Below are positions 16,224-22,857 of a stretch of 31,418 bases of DNA, piece after piece. Made by a program: the position numbers and the translations under genes. This stretch comes from SVTX01 sp045658225. GTDB taxonomy: Bacteria; Bacillota; Clostridia; Oscillospirales; CAG-272. Numbering within the stretch: the first letter of the stretch is position 1; each line of letters opens with the position of its first letter. The stretch is taken from positions 1-31,418 of the forward strand of contig JAZOUO010000018.1 in NCBI GenBank assembly GCA_045658225.1, in the 5' to 3' direction. A model generated the notes under the pieces. That model was not told where the DNA came from, made no database searches, and saw only the letters and a list, made by a program, of their open reading frames with translations.

Positions 16224-16466
16224 TGGAAAAATACAGACTTGAGGCTCTTGAAGAAAGAGAAATAGACAGTAAATGTATATATGTATATGGCAGAGGGGCT
16301 TGAGTTTGGCGAACAGCATCTTGATGAGGACGAGTTTCTCACCTGCGAGAGAATACCTCTTAACACACTTGTCGAGATGGTATGTGAGGGCAGAGTCCCC
16401 GATGCTAAAACGCAGGTTGCCGCCCTGCGAGCGTGGAAGATTTTGGAAGAAAGAAAAAGGTTATGA
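16224..16466 (+). pseudogene. NUDIX ADP-ribose pyrophosphatase remnant with internal deletion
   Basis: The ATG at 16224 has a promoter and a GGTG upstream. It opens a frame that resembles the N-terminus of NUDIX ADP-ribose pyrophosphatases but stops at TAG 16263. One frame over, the text continues IDSKCIYVYG, the expected next segment. From about 16275, back in the first frame, the C-terminal end of the same family appears: YMAEGLEFGEQHLDEDEF, then ERIPLNTLVEMV and DAKTQVAALRAWKIL, ending at 16466. The middle of roughly 90-100 residues, with the NUDIX box, is missing. The junction falls in a TATATATGTATATGG stretch where repeats could have recombined. An active enzyme would cleave ADP-ribose; this one cannot. 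The 61-codon frame from 16281 could still be translated. Confidence 0.72.
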
Positions 16467-16828
16467 AAAAATTATCTCCAGAAAATCCGAAATATCTGAA
16501 ATGGTTGCAAATAAAGCCTTTTATTTGCGCACTCATAATCAGTATGTTCTTTGCGCTTTGGTGTATTTGTACTGTAGGTGCATTGTTTATGCCGCCGTCA
16601 GAATATCCCAACCTACACTCGGCATATATGATTTTGGGATTCTGTTCGTTCATTTTGTGCTTACTGACGTTTATATATAACGTTTATCGTTTTTCTTTTG
16701 TAAAGCATAAAATGATTACAATTGTAATTGAATGTGCCATTTTTATGCTTGCCTGGATGCTTTGGTATTATTTGTGGACGCAAATGCTAAATTTTGCAAC
16801 AGATTTTTTGAATCCTCTTTTTCCATAA
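16463..16828 (+). CDS. small membrane protein of unknown function
   Basis: A 121-residue protein from the ATG at 16463, which overlaps the stop of the NUDIX remnant (ATGA) and has AAGG close upstream. The frame extends 10 residues further up, but those codons overlap the NUDIX tail. Three hydrophobic segments are clear, at about residues 18-41, 52-73 and 86-108, separated by short polar loops rich in Lys and Tyr. I do not recognise a family. The coupling suggests it was made together with the NUDIX enzyme, and its translation may now depend on ribosomes finishing the remnant. Confidence 0.75.
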   Translation: MKKLSPENPKYLKWLQIKPFICALIISMFFALWCICTVGALFMPPSEYPNLHSAYMILGFCSFILCLLTFIYNVYRFSFVKHKMITIVIECAIFMLAWMLWYYLWTQMLNFATDFLNPLFP

Positions 16829-16932
16829 ACTATTTAACCGCGTGAATGGAAAATATTTGATTACCAACAAAAAAATTTATGTCTTAACTGCTACGAGCGA
16901 CGATTGAGTAAGCGTTTGCGTGGGAGAGTTTC

Positions 16933-16968
16933 AAAAGAGAGGGAGGAATCGCAACCTCCCTCTCTTTT
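16933..16968 (+). terminator. intrinsic terminator after the membrane protein gene
   Basis: A perfect 14-bp stem (16933-16946 with 16955-16968, core AGAGAGGGAGG) with loop AATCGCAA, ending in TTTT. It lies about 105 nt after the stop. The stretch in between shows no gene. Confidence 0.85.
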
Positions 16969-16979
16969 GTGGCTTTTTG

Positions 16980-17007
16980 GTGACTTTGCAGCTATTGGCA
17001 AAGTCAC
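16980..17007. repeat. isolated 10-bp inverted repeat
   Basis: GTGACTTTGC and GCAAAGTCAC around an 8-nt spacer, with no T run. It lies between two terminators. It may be a weak pausing structure or a protein site; the role is unknown. Confidence 0.5.
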
Positions 17008-17019
17008 GCAGTAATCTAT

Positions 17020-17061
17020 AAATAAACACAGGCGTTGCAGTCACAACGCCTGTGTTTATTT
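17020..17061. terminator. bidirectional terminator, 18-20 bp stem
   Basis: Arms 17020-17037 and 17044-17061 are perfectly complementary, with GC core CAGGCGTTG, loop CAGTCA and A/T outer parts. The stop codon of the minus-strand membrane protein gene (17056) lies inside the right arm. It can end transcription from both sides. Confidence 0.88.
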
Positions 17062-17634
17062 ATGCAAAAATTTGAATTTATCTCTCAATCTGAATATATA
17101 CATTGAGATAAGTCTCGTCAAGGCTATGTCGTATATCACGAACACAAAATTGACAAATACGTAAAGACCTATTGCAACTGCCGTGCCTGCGGTGGGCAAG
17201 CCGAGAAGCGTGTTAAAAAAATCAAATACGTTTGCGGGCGGCTCTGCGGTAAACAGAAAATACATCACCACACAAGATAAAATCAACGCCACGTTAAAGC
17301 TTACCATTTTGAGAGTCCACGATATAGGCTTTTTAAGTCTCTCTATCTTCTCTTTTATTATTGGATAATAACCCAAAAACGCAATGTATACCCACGGTGC
17401 AAAGCTTGCCGGACGGAGCAAAACCGATATAATTCCGACCACTCCGTATATCATCCACGCCCAGCCCGAGCCAATCTCAATTACCGCAATAACGCACACA
17501 AATGACGCTATCGCCGCCATAGATAAGTCTATAATCTGAAAGAGTGAGCCAAGCAGTAAAAGTACAGCACCCAATGCCGCAAGCATTGCTCCAAGCGTCA
17601 GCTTTTTTGTTCTTTTTGATATTCCTCTACTCAT
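17056..17634 (-). CDS. multi-pass membrane protein, ECF S-component-like
   Basis: A 192-residue, very hydrophobic protein with five or six membrane segments, roughly 12-35, 38-56, 58-76, 80-92, 104-128 and 147-172. The N-terminal KRTKKLTLGAMLAALGAVLL resembles the start of ECF-transporter substrate-binding subunits and related small membrane proteins. No ECF ATPase is nearby, so a vitamin-uptake role is only a guess. It begins 7 nt after the J-domain gene and is probably the third gene of the DUF5685 / J-domain unit. It ends inside its own terminator. Confidence 0.75.
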   Translation of the reverse strand: MSRGISKRTKKLTLGAMLAALGAVLLLLGSLFQIIDLSMAAIASFVCVIAVIEIGSGWAWMIYGVVGIISVLLRPASFAPWVYIAFLGYYPIIKEKIERLKKPISWTLKMVSFNVALILSCVVMYFLFTAEPPANVFDFFNTLLGLPTAGTAVAIGLYVFVNFVFVIYDIALTRLISMYIFRLRDKFKFLHK

Positions 17635-17641
17635 ATCTCAA

Positions 17642-18265
17642 TTAACAACAACGTATAAGATCGCTGCCCATACACTCGCAGCAGCAGTCCGCACAAAGAA
17701 GTCCCTGACAAACGTCACAACCCGTGCAGCCTCCGCTGTTTGCGGTATTATATCCCATCCCGTACGCTCCTGCGTTATGACGGAGCTGATTTCTCGCTGC
17801 TCTGTACTCCTGATTGGTGGGATCCATATTACAAGCGGTGTCAAAAAATCTCGCCGCATCGTTGTAATATCCCTTTTTGACCATAACGCAACCCATAAGA
17901 TAATTCCACTCTGCCGCGCGGTCGCCCATATCTACGCTATTAAGCTCTGCCTCAGCCGCACCTATGTTGCCCATATTGATATTTCGGCGTATATTTGCAT
18001 AGTTATATCTGCCCGACGAAGCGTTGCCCGAGCCTGAATTGTTATATCCCCTGCTCTGTCCGCCGCCTGCACGCATTTTCTGGATTTCCTCATATGCGGC
18101 ATTTATTTCCTTCATCTTTTCGTCCGCAAGGTCCTTGAGATCGCTGTCCGCATACTTGTCGGGATGATATTTTCTCGCAAGGGCGCGATACGCCGATTTT
18201 ATCTCGTCGTCACTTGCATTGGGGGCAACCCCCAACACCTTATAGGTATCCTTGTATTCTGCCAT
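17642..18265 (-). CDS. J-domain (DnaJ-like) protein with Cys-rich C-terminus
   Basis: A 207-residue protein. The N-terminal J domain covers about 5-65, with the HPD tripeptide at 34-36 that stimulates DnaK. A Gly/Asn/Ser-rich linker follows (about 66-90), then a helical TPR-like stretch (about 91-160, with AAEWNYLMGCVMVKKGYYND and MDPTNQEYRAARNQ). The tail is packed with ten cysteines in the last 30 residues (CTGCDVC, CADCCCEC and a final CC). It has no DnaJ zinc-finger repeats, so it is a specialised co-chaperone and not DnaJ itself. The tail could bind metal or anchor to a membrane after acylation. It lies between DUF5685 and the membrane protein gene in one unit. Confidence 0.85.
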   Translation of the reverse strand: MAEYKDTYKVLGVAPNASDDEIKSAYRALARKYHPDKYADSDLKDLADEKMKEINAAYEEIQKMRAGGGQSRGYNNSGSGNASSGRYNYANIRRNINMGNIGAAEAELNSVDMGDRAAEWNYLMGCVMVKKGYYNDAARFFDTACNMDPTNQEYRAARNQLRHNAGAYGMGYNTANSGGCTGCDVCQGLLCADCCCECMGSDLIRCC

Positions 18266-18284
18266 AACAAAAACCTTTCAAAGC

Positions 18285-19187
18285 TTATTTAGTCTTTTTA
18301 TTCTTATTTTTCGTCTTTTTGCCACCACATCCGCATTCCTTGCCTGCAAGCTTGTCTGCGGTCTTGGGCATACCGACGTATATTATATTCTCTATTATGC
18401 CCCGAATATCACGTTTGTCACCGTATTCAAGCAGATCAAACGCAAGCTCGGCGCGGGCAAGCTCAAGACGGAGTGAATCTGCAACGCTGAGTCTTTCCTC
18501 GGTTGTGGGTGCTCTGCCGCCGTACAGACACAAAAACGGGTTAAATCTGCCCTTTTCGAGATCCTCATCGCAGTCGTCAATAGCGTCCGCGATATACACC
18601 CATCTGCCTATGTGACGCCCTATGTCATATAGTATCTTTTTGCTTGCTCCCTCGTGTCCGTACGAGCAAATCTCTGCGAGTATCTCGCCAAAGCAATCTG
18701 CAGGAATATCCACACTCGGAAGTCTCTGTTTCTCTGTGTCGGCAAGCCTTTTCAGTCCGTCGCTTATCTTTTGATCGAGGTCTGCATATTTTTTCAAAGA
18801 CCTTTTTCTCATACGCGAGACAAACGGCTTTGAGAGTGCCGCCTTAAATCTTTTTGCACCGCGTTCATCCGATAAGTCGTCCATACATTTGCCGTAAACA
18901 AGCAATGCCGACGCGTGTGCACAATAGTCAAGCTCGGCATTACGCACGGCATAGGCTCTCTTTTTGAATGGATGCGCCATACACCGACCACGCTTAAATT
19001 CCACCTTTGTGTCCGATGCCGCCATACGCACAAGCGACAAAAAGGTTATATCGTAGCTCAAGGTAAAGCGCGAGCACTGTCCCGTGCATTTGCCCTCTGC
19101 ACGACACAGACCGCAATACACCGCCTTGTAGTATTCGTCCTCTCTGACACGCAGCTCTGGCGTGTAGGTCTTTACGTATCCGAACAT
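18285..19187 (-). CDS. DUF5685 family protein of unknown function
   Basis: A 300-residue helical protein. The N-terminus carries a cysteine set YCGLCRAEGKC (C25, C28, C34) with C38, and later C69 and H72 in CMAHPF, which suggests a metal site. Two Asp-rich helices follow: DDLSD at 103-107, and D201-A-I-D-D-C-D-E-D209 leading into EKGRFNPFL. Paired motifs of this kind recall the Mg-diphosphate sites of isoprenoid synthases, but that is my inference from motifs, not a known activity. The C-terminus ends in a Cys-Gly and Lys-rich tail (ECGCGGKKTKN). The ribosome site GGAGG is 7 nt before the ATG. It is the first gene of the unit with the J-domain and membrane proteins. Confidence 0.82.
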   Translation of the reverse strand: MFGYVKTYTPELRVREDEYYKAVYCGLCRAEGKCTGQCSRFTLSYDITFLSLVRMAASDTKVEFKRGRCMAHPFKKRAYAVRNAELDYCAHASALLVYGKCMDDLSDERGAKRFKAALSKPFVSRMRKRSLKKYADLDQKISDGLKRLADTEKQRLPSVDIPADCFGEILAEICSYGHEGASKKILYDIGRHIGRWVYIADAIDDCDEDLEKGRFNPFLCLYGGRAPTTEERLSVADSLRLELARAELAFDLLEYGDKRDIRGIIENIIYVGMPKTADKLAGKECGCGGKKTKNKNKKTK

Positions 19188-19224
19188 GCCAAAACCTCCG
19201 TACAGAAATAAACAATCATATATT

Positions 19225-19253
19225 ATAATACACTAAATGCTAAAAAATTACAA
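19225..19253 (-). promoter_or_regulatory. promoter of the DUF5685 / J-domain unit
   Basis: On the minus strand TTGTAA (19248-19253), 17 nt, TATTAT (19225-19230). A TATAAT also occurs 3 nt further on. It lies 37 nt before the start codon. Confidence 0.62.
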
Positions 19254-19277
19254 TACTTTTTTGCAAATTGAGTGAAA

Positions 19278-19349
19278 ATTCAGTCTTTTATCACTCCCGC
19301 TTCACAAACAAAAAGGATTCACGCCGAAAAGACTGAATCCCTTTTGTTT
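19278..19349 (-). terminator. terminator region after rpmF with two alternative hairpins
   Basis: Read on the minus strand, GGATTCA (19334-19340) pairs with TGAATCC (19315-19321) and is followed by TTTTTG, a normal terminator whose arms can be extended to 15 of 16 bases. The segment ATTCAGTCTTTT (19327-19338) can instead pair over 12 bp with 19278-19289. The two structures exclude each other. Confidence 0.75.
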
Positions 19350-19364
19350 ATCTTGTGTCCCAAA

Positions 19365-19556
19365 TTAGTCTTCCTTAACGTTAAGAACCTTCTTACCGCC
19401 GTAGAATCCGCAAACCTTGCATACGCAGTGATTCTTAACCATCTCATTACAAGCGGGGTTAGTGCACTTTGCGTATCCGGGCATTGTGAGCTTGCTATTG
19501 TTGGATCTTCTCTTGTCTCTACGTGCACTGGACACTTTTTTCTTCGGTACTGCCAT
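19365..19556 (-). CDS. rpmF: 50S ribosomal protein L32
   Basis: A 63-residue L32, started at the ATG 19556 with AGGAGG 6 nt upstream. It begins MAVPKKKVSSARRDKRRSN, the conserved L32 head. A zinc ribbon of four cysteines follows (C-T-N-P-A-C and C-V-C-K-V-C-G, where the first and third of the latter group are ambiguous), so this is the zinc-binding form. An 11-residue upstream extension of the frame is not used because it carries the ribosome site. It follows the DUF177 gene by about 98 nt, the usual partner of rpmF in bacteria. Confidence 0.96.
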   Translation of the reverse strand: MAVPKKKVSSARRDKRRSNNSKLTMPGYAKCTNPACNEMVKNHCVCKVCGFYGGKKVLNVKED

Positions 19557-19654
19557 GTTGAACCTCCTCTTTGACTTACGCTGCAGCATAAGCCGTAATA
19601 CATAAAATAATTATAAACTAATTTATACCTTCTGTCAAGGCTTTTTCGTGTTTT

Positions 19655-20170
19655 TTATTCCTCGTCCTTATCAAGAAGCTGAGCCAGAACTGCAAGTCTG
19701 GGGTCAATTTCCTTGGTAGGACATGAGCAAGCTCCGTATTTGAGGATCTTGCCGCACTTAGTGCAAAGTCCCGCACAATCTTCCGAGCAAAGAATCTTTC
19801 TCGGGAATTCAAGGAGAAGAGCCTCCGTGAGCTGCTCATCGATATTGAGCTTTGCATTCTCAATAACAACGTACTCGTCGATATTATCCTCAAGCTGCTC
19901 CTCGCTAAGCGTTCCCTCGTCTGCTACGGTTCTTTCGAACTGTAATACGTACTCATCCTTCACAGGCTCAAGACATCTGTCGCACTCCGCAGAATACGCA
20001 AGAGACGCGGTAGCAATCAGTCTCATATATCCCGCGTTATCGGTGACATAGCCAGCAACGTGAGCGTCGCCCTCAAAGGTTATTCTGTCAAGAGGCATAG
20101 GTGTCAGAAAATATTCAAAATCTATACGGTTTGTTTCTCCGCGGAGAATCTTACCCATTTCAAGTATCAT
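19655..20170 (-). CDS. DUF177 / YceD family protein, ribosome-associated
   Basis: A 171-residue DUF177 (YceD, YlbN) protein. The typical core is SAECDRCLEPV (about 60-70) followed by an acidic stretch and LTEALLLEFPRKILCSEDC-A-G-LCTKCG, with CSC near the end. The family is widely conserved upstream of rpmF and is linked to 23S rRNA or ribosome assembly in bacteria and chloroplasts. The ribosome site GGAGG lies 6 nt before the ATG. Like rpmF it is read from the perfect promoter at 20208-20236, divergent from tmcAL, which matches the ylbM-ylbN-rpmF neighbourhood of Bacillus. Confidence 0.92.
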   Translation of the reverse strand: MILEMGKILRGETNRIDFEYFLTPMPLDRITFEGDAHVAGYVTDNAGYMRLIATASLAYSAECDRCLEPVKDEYVLQFERTVADEGTLSEEQLEDNIDEYVVIENAKLNIDEQLTEALLLEFPRKILCSEDCAGLCTKCGKILKYGACSCPTKEIDPRLAVLAQLLDKDEE

Positions 20171-20207
20171 ACGCCACCTCCATCAAGACATAAAACACGA
20201 CTTTAAT

Positions 20208-20236
20208 ATTATATATGAACTTTTTTGCTTTGTCAA
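20208..20236 (-). promoter_or_regulatory. consensus promoter of DUF177-rpmF
   Basis: On the minus strand TTGACA (20231-20236), 17 nt, TATAAT (20208-20213), a perfect match. Confidence 0.87.
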
Positions 20237-20297
20237 GAGTTTTTTTAATTTTATCCGCTAAATTTTGTCATTATTTTAAATGCAGCATCATTTTGAG

Positions 20298-20326
20298 TTG
20301 ACAATAATAATTTATGGTGTTATAAT
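20298..20326 (+). promoter_or_regulatory. consensus promoter of tmcAL
   Basis: TTGACA (20298-20303), 17 nt, TATAAT (20321-20326), 32 nt before the ATG. It is a perfect match, divergent from the DUF177 promoter. Confidence 0.87.
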
Positions 20327-20358
20327 TTATTATAACGCTTTGAGAAAGGAGCTTTTGC

Positions 20359-21564
20359 ATGAAAATTGCAGGTATAGTATGCGAATATAACCCGTTTCAC
20401 AACGGTCACAAATATCAGATAGACACTCTGCGAAAGTCAGGCGCGGAATGTATAATTTGCGTGATGAGTGGAAATTACGTTCAGCGCGGCGAGCCCGCGT
20501 TGCTTGACAAGTATACGCGCGCTGAAATGGCTATAAATTGCGGTGCGGACATTGTGCTGGAGCTTCCTTTTCCCTACGGTTCACTTTCTGCGGAGCAATT
20601 TGCCCGTGCTGGTGTTTATATTCTTGACGCGGCAGGAGTGGATACTATCTCGTTTGGAAGTGAGTGCGGAGACATTAATAAACTCACACACGCAGCAAGA
20701 GTTATTTCAAGCGCAGAGTTTGGAGAAAGATTTTCGTCACTTCAAAAGACAGTCAATGGCACAACGTCGGCGTTTTTTGAGGCTTACGAGCAGGTGTCGG
20801 GAGAAAAGGCTGACTTTAAGTCCAACGACCTGCTTGGAATTTCCTACATCCGCGCAATAAATGAATTCGAGTCACAAATGCAACCGTTTGTCATAAAGCG
20901 AATAGGTGGTGGATATACCGATACGGCAGTTGATGGCTCTCTGCCGAGCGCTATGGCTATTCGCAAGCTTGTCAGCGGTGGCGAGCTTGACAGCAACACT
21001 CTTGAAAAAATTATGCCAAGCAAGGCGGCAAAAGCTCTTATAACGTCATTTGAAAACAACATCTCTCCAGTGACCGAGTCTTTGATTTTTCCTTATATAC
21101 AAAGTTTTTTCAGACTTCACTCTCCCGAGGAGATAAAAAGTCGTGCAATCTCACTTTGCGGTGGCGATAGCATACTTGACGACGGAGACGGTATATGCAA
21201 CAGAATATGCGCCTCTGCTATGCAGTCCGATAGCGCAGAGAATTTTTATACAAGCGTGTTCAGCTCAAGATACACCGACACTAGAATCAAAAGAGTTATT
21301 CTCTACTCGCTTTTCGGCGTGTCCGACATTTTCCGCAGCTCTCTGCCCGAATATACGACACTGCTCGGGGCAAGCCGACGTGGGTGCGAATATCTGTCAA
21401 GCATTCGCAAGACTGCGAAGATAAATATAGTCACAAAGCCGTCCGATGCCCCCGAATGTGTCCTTACACAGCTTTCGCGTCGCGCGGATTCCCTTTATAC
21501 TCTGCTTATGCCAAAGACGCAGAAAAGTGATTTTTTCATTAAAAAATCCCCGTATATAATTTAA
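20359..21564 (+). CDS. tmcAL: tRNA(Met) cytidine acetate ligase TmcAL (YlbM)
   Basis: A 401-residue HIGH-type nucleotidyltransferase. It opens GIVCEYNPFHNGHKYQI with H14 and H17 of the HxxH motif, followed by VMSGNYVQRGEPALLDKYTRAEMAI and ADIVLELPFPYGSLSAEQFA, all TmcAL hallmarks. Further blocks are FGSECGDI, KSNDLLGISYI and SAMAIRKLVSGG. The enzyme activates acetate with ATP and acetylates C34 of elongator tRNA-Met (ac4C), which secures AUG decoding. The ribosome site AAAGGAG is 7 nt before the ATG. It is transcribed alone and is divergent from DUF177-rpmF, its usual neighbours in Firmicutes. Confidence 0.95.
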   Translation: MKIAGIVCEYNPFHNGHKYQIDTLRKSGAECIICVMSGNYVQRGEPALLDKYTRAEMAINCGADIVLELPFPYGSLSAEQFARAGVYILDAAGVDTISFGSECGDINKLTHAARVISSAEFGERFSSLQKTVNGTTSAFFEAYEQVSGEKADFKSNDLLGISYIRAINEFESQMQPFVIKRIGGGYTDTAVDGSLPSAMAIRKLVSGGELDSNTLEKIMPSKAAKALITSFENNISPVTESLIFPYIQSFFRLHSPEEIKSRAISLCGGDSILDDGDGICNRICASAMQSDSAENFYTSVFSSRYTDTRIKRVILYSLFGVSDIFRSSLPEYTTLLGASRRGCEYLSSIRKTAKINIVTKPSDAPECVLTQLSRRADSLYTLLMPKTQKSDFFIKKSPYII

Positions 21565-21577
21565 TTTGAAATTGTTG

Positions 21578-21606
21578 TTGACTTGAAGGGTTTTATGTGC
21601 TATAAT
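21578..21606 (+). promoter_or_regulatory. promoter of the 95-residue hypothetical gene
   Basis: TTGACT (21578-21583), 17 nt, TATAAT (21601-21606), 51 nt before the start codon. Confidence 0.82.
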
Positions 21607-21657
21607 ATAGGATAGAGAAATATTTGGATTAACATAAATCAGGAAAGGAACACTATT

Positions 21658-21945
21658 ATGTCAGAGACAAGAGATCAGGTAAAGGGCAAATACCTTTACT
21701 ACAAAAATAAACCCTTGGTAAGAGAAAAAGATACTATCTGCTACGGAGATTTTTCCGAGAAGTGCGTGTTGCTTTTTGAGATAATGTCCTATACCGAGCA
21801 GGACGGCATCAAGACCCCCGATAAAATACTCATTCAGATACTTGATTCTGGGAGTGGACAGATACTCAAGCAGGCAGACAAGGTCGGCATGCACGAGGCG
21901 TTCACATACGGAATGTTCTGGTACGAAAAAATACTTTCGGAATAA
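21658..21945 (+). CDS. small conserved-looking hypothetical protein
   Basis: A 95-residue soluble protein with ribosome site AAAGGA 8 nt before the ATG, its own strong promoter and its own terminator, so it is surely expressed. It is charged and has no membrane helix, signal peptide or cysteine cluster. The strand-rich centre has VLLFEIMSYTEQDGIKTPDKILIQI split over two stretches, and the C-terminus ends in FTYGMFWYEKIL. I do not recognise a family. Confidence 0.82.
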   Translation: MSETRDQVKGKYLYYKNKPLVREKDTICYGDFSEKCVLLFEIMSYTEQDGIKTPDKILIQILDSGSGQILKQADKVGMHEAFTYGMFWYEKILSE

Positions 21946-21946
21946 T

Positions 21947-21977
21947 AAAAAAGCTGTTGCGATGCAACAGCTTTTTT
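21947..21977. terminator. bidirectional terminator between the hypothetical gene and the SDR gene
   Basis: A 14-bp stem AAAAAAGCTGTTGC with its exact complement and a 3-nt loop, with A and T runs on the two sides. Confidence 0.9.
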
Positions 21978-21985
21978 GTTTTCAA

Positions 21986-22702
21986 TTATAATCCGAATCC
22001 GCCGTCAACACCTATATTCTGTCCTGTGATAAAGCATGCTTTATCTGAGGCGAGGAAGAAAACCGCTCCCGCAATATCCTCGGGCTTTCCTATCCGGCAT
22101 ATAGGAGTTTCGTCGCAGAGCTCCGCTATTATCTGACTGTCGATGTTTGAGATCATATCCGTTGCGATAACACCCGGCTCCACGCAATTCACGGTTATAC
22201 CCGACGGACCAAGCTCCTTTGCCATAGAGAGTGTAAGTCCGCGAACTCCCGCCTTTGATGCGGAATACGCAACCTCGCAGGAAGCGCCGCAGCGTCCCCA
22301 CACCGAGCCAATATTTATTATTCTGCCACTCTTTTGGCTTATCATATAGCGTGCTACCTCACGGCTTGCGAAAAACATACTTGAAAGATTGGTGTCAATA
22401 ACTTTGCGAAAATCTACGCCACTCATTTCCGTGAAAAGTCCTATTTCAGAGATGCCCGCATTGTTTACAAGCACATCAACTCCGCCCAAAGCATCAACCG
22501 CTTCTTTTATTGCACCACAAACCTCGTCCTCATGCGACACGTCTGCGCAAACACCATATGCTCCGTATTCCTTTTCTATTTGCTTTGCTGTATCCGCCGA
22601 GCTTTTGTAAATAAATGCAACCTTATCACCCGCCTCGCAAAATGCCTTAACACAGGCAAATCCTATTCCGCGCGTGCCGCCGCTGATAATTACTCTTCTC
22701 AT
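21986..22702 (-). CDS. short-chain dehydrogenase/reductase (FabG-like)
   Basis: A 238-residue SDR. The NAD(P) loop is SGGTRGIG (7-14), NNAG is at 80-83, and the catalytic residues are S133, Y146 and K150 (YSASK), with D54 in the ADVS position and VNCVEPGVIATDM after the active site. The C-terminus ITGQNIGVDGGFGL is typical of the FabG group. FabG itself reduces 3-oxoacyl-ACP. With no fatty-acid genes around it, the substrate is undecided. The ribosome site GAGAGG is 7 nt before the ATG. Transcribed alone. Confidence 0.9.
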   Translation of the reverse strand: MRRVIISGGTRGIGFACVKAFCEAGDKVAFIYKSSADTAKQIEKEYGAYGVCADVSHEDEVCGAIKEAVDALGGVDVLVNNAGISEIGLFTEMSGVDFRKVIDTNLSSMFFASREVARYMISQKSGRIINIGSVWGRCGASCEVAYSASKAGVRGLTLSMAKELGPSGITVNCVEPGVIATDMISNIDSQIIAELCDETPICRIGKPEDIAGAVFFLASDKACFITGQNIGVDGGFGL

Positions 22703-22732
22703 TTTTTGACCTCTCTTTTATAAGTCTGACTT

Positions 22733-22761
22733 ATTATAGCATATAAAATATAAAAATTCAA
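22733..22761 (-). promoter_or_regulatory. promoter of the SDR gene
   Basis: On the minus strand TTGAAT (22756-22761), 17 nt, TATAAT (22733-22738). Confidence 0.75.
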
Positions 22762-22798
22762 GTTTTTTCAAAAGTTATCATATTTTTTTACAAAATAC

Positions 22799-22827
22799 TT
22801 AACAAATTATCAAAATTATGTTATAAT
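22799..22827 (+). promoter_or_regulatory. promoter of the GH106-like gene
   Basis: TTAACA (22799-22804), 17 nt, TATAAT (22822-22827), 30 nt before the ATG. Confidence 0.75.
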
Positions 22828-22857
22828 AAAGCATAAATCTATTTCTGGTGGAATCAA

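Noticed and set aside
16273..16680. 135-codon open frame on the plus strand
   Set aside because: It overlaps the clear NUDIX tail and the membrane gene in another frame, and its translation looks like neither.
16860..16930. Possible tRNA or small stable RNA in the gap after the membrane gene
   Set aside because: No cloverleaf arms or T-loop sequence could be drawn from these bases.
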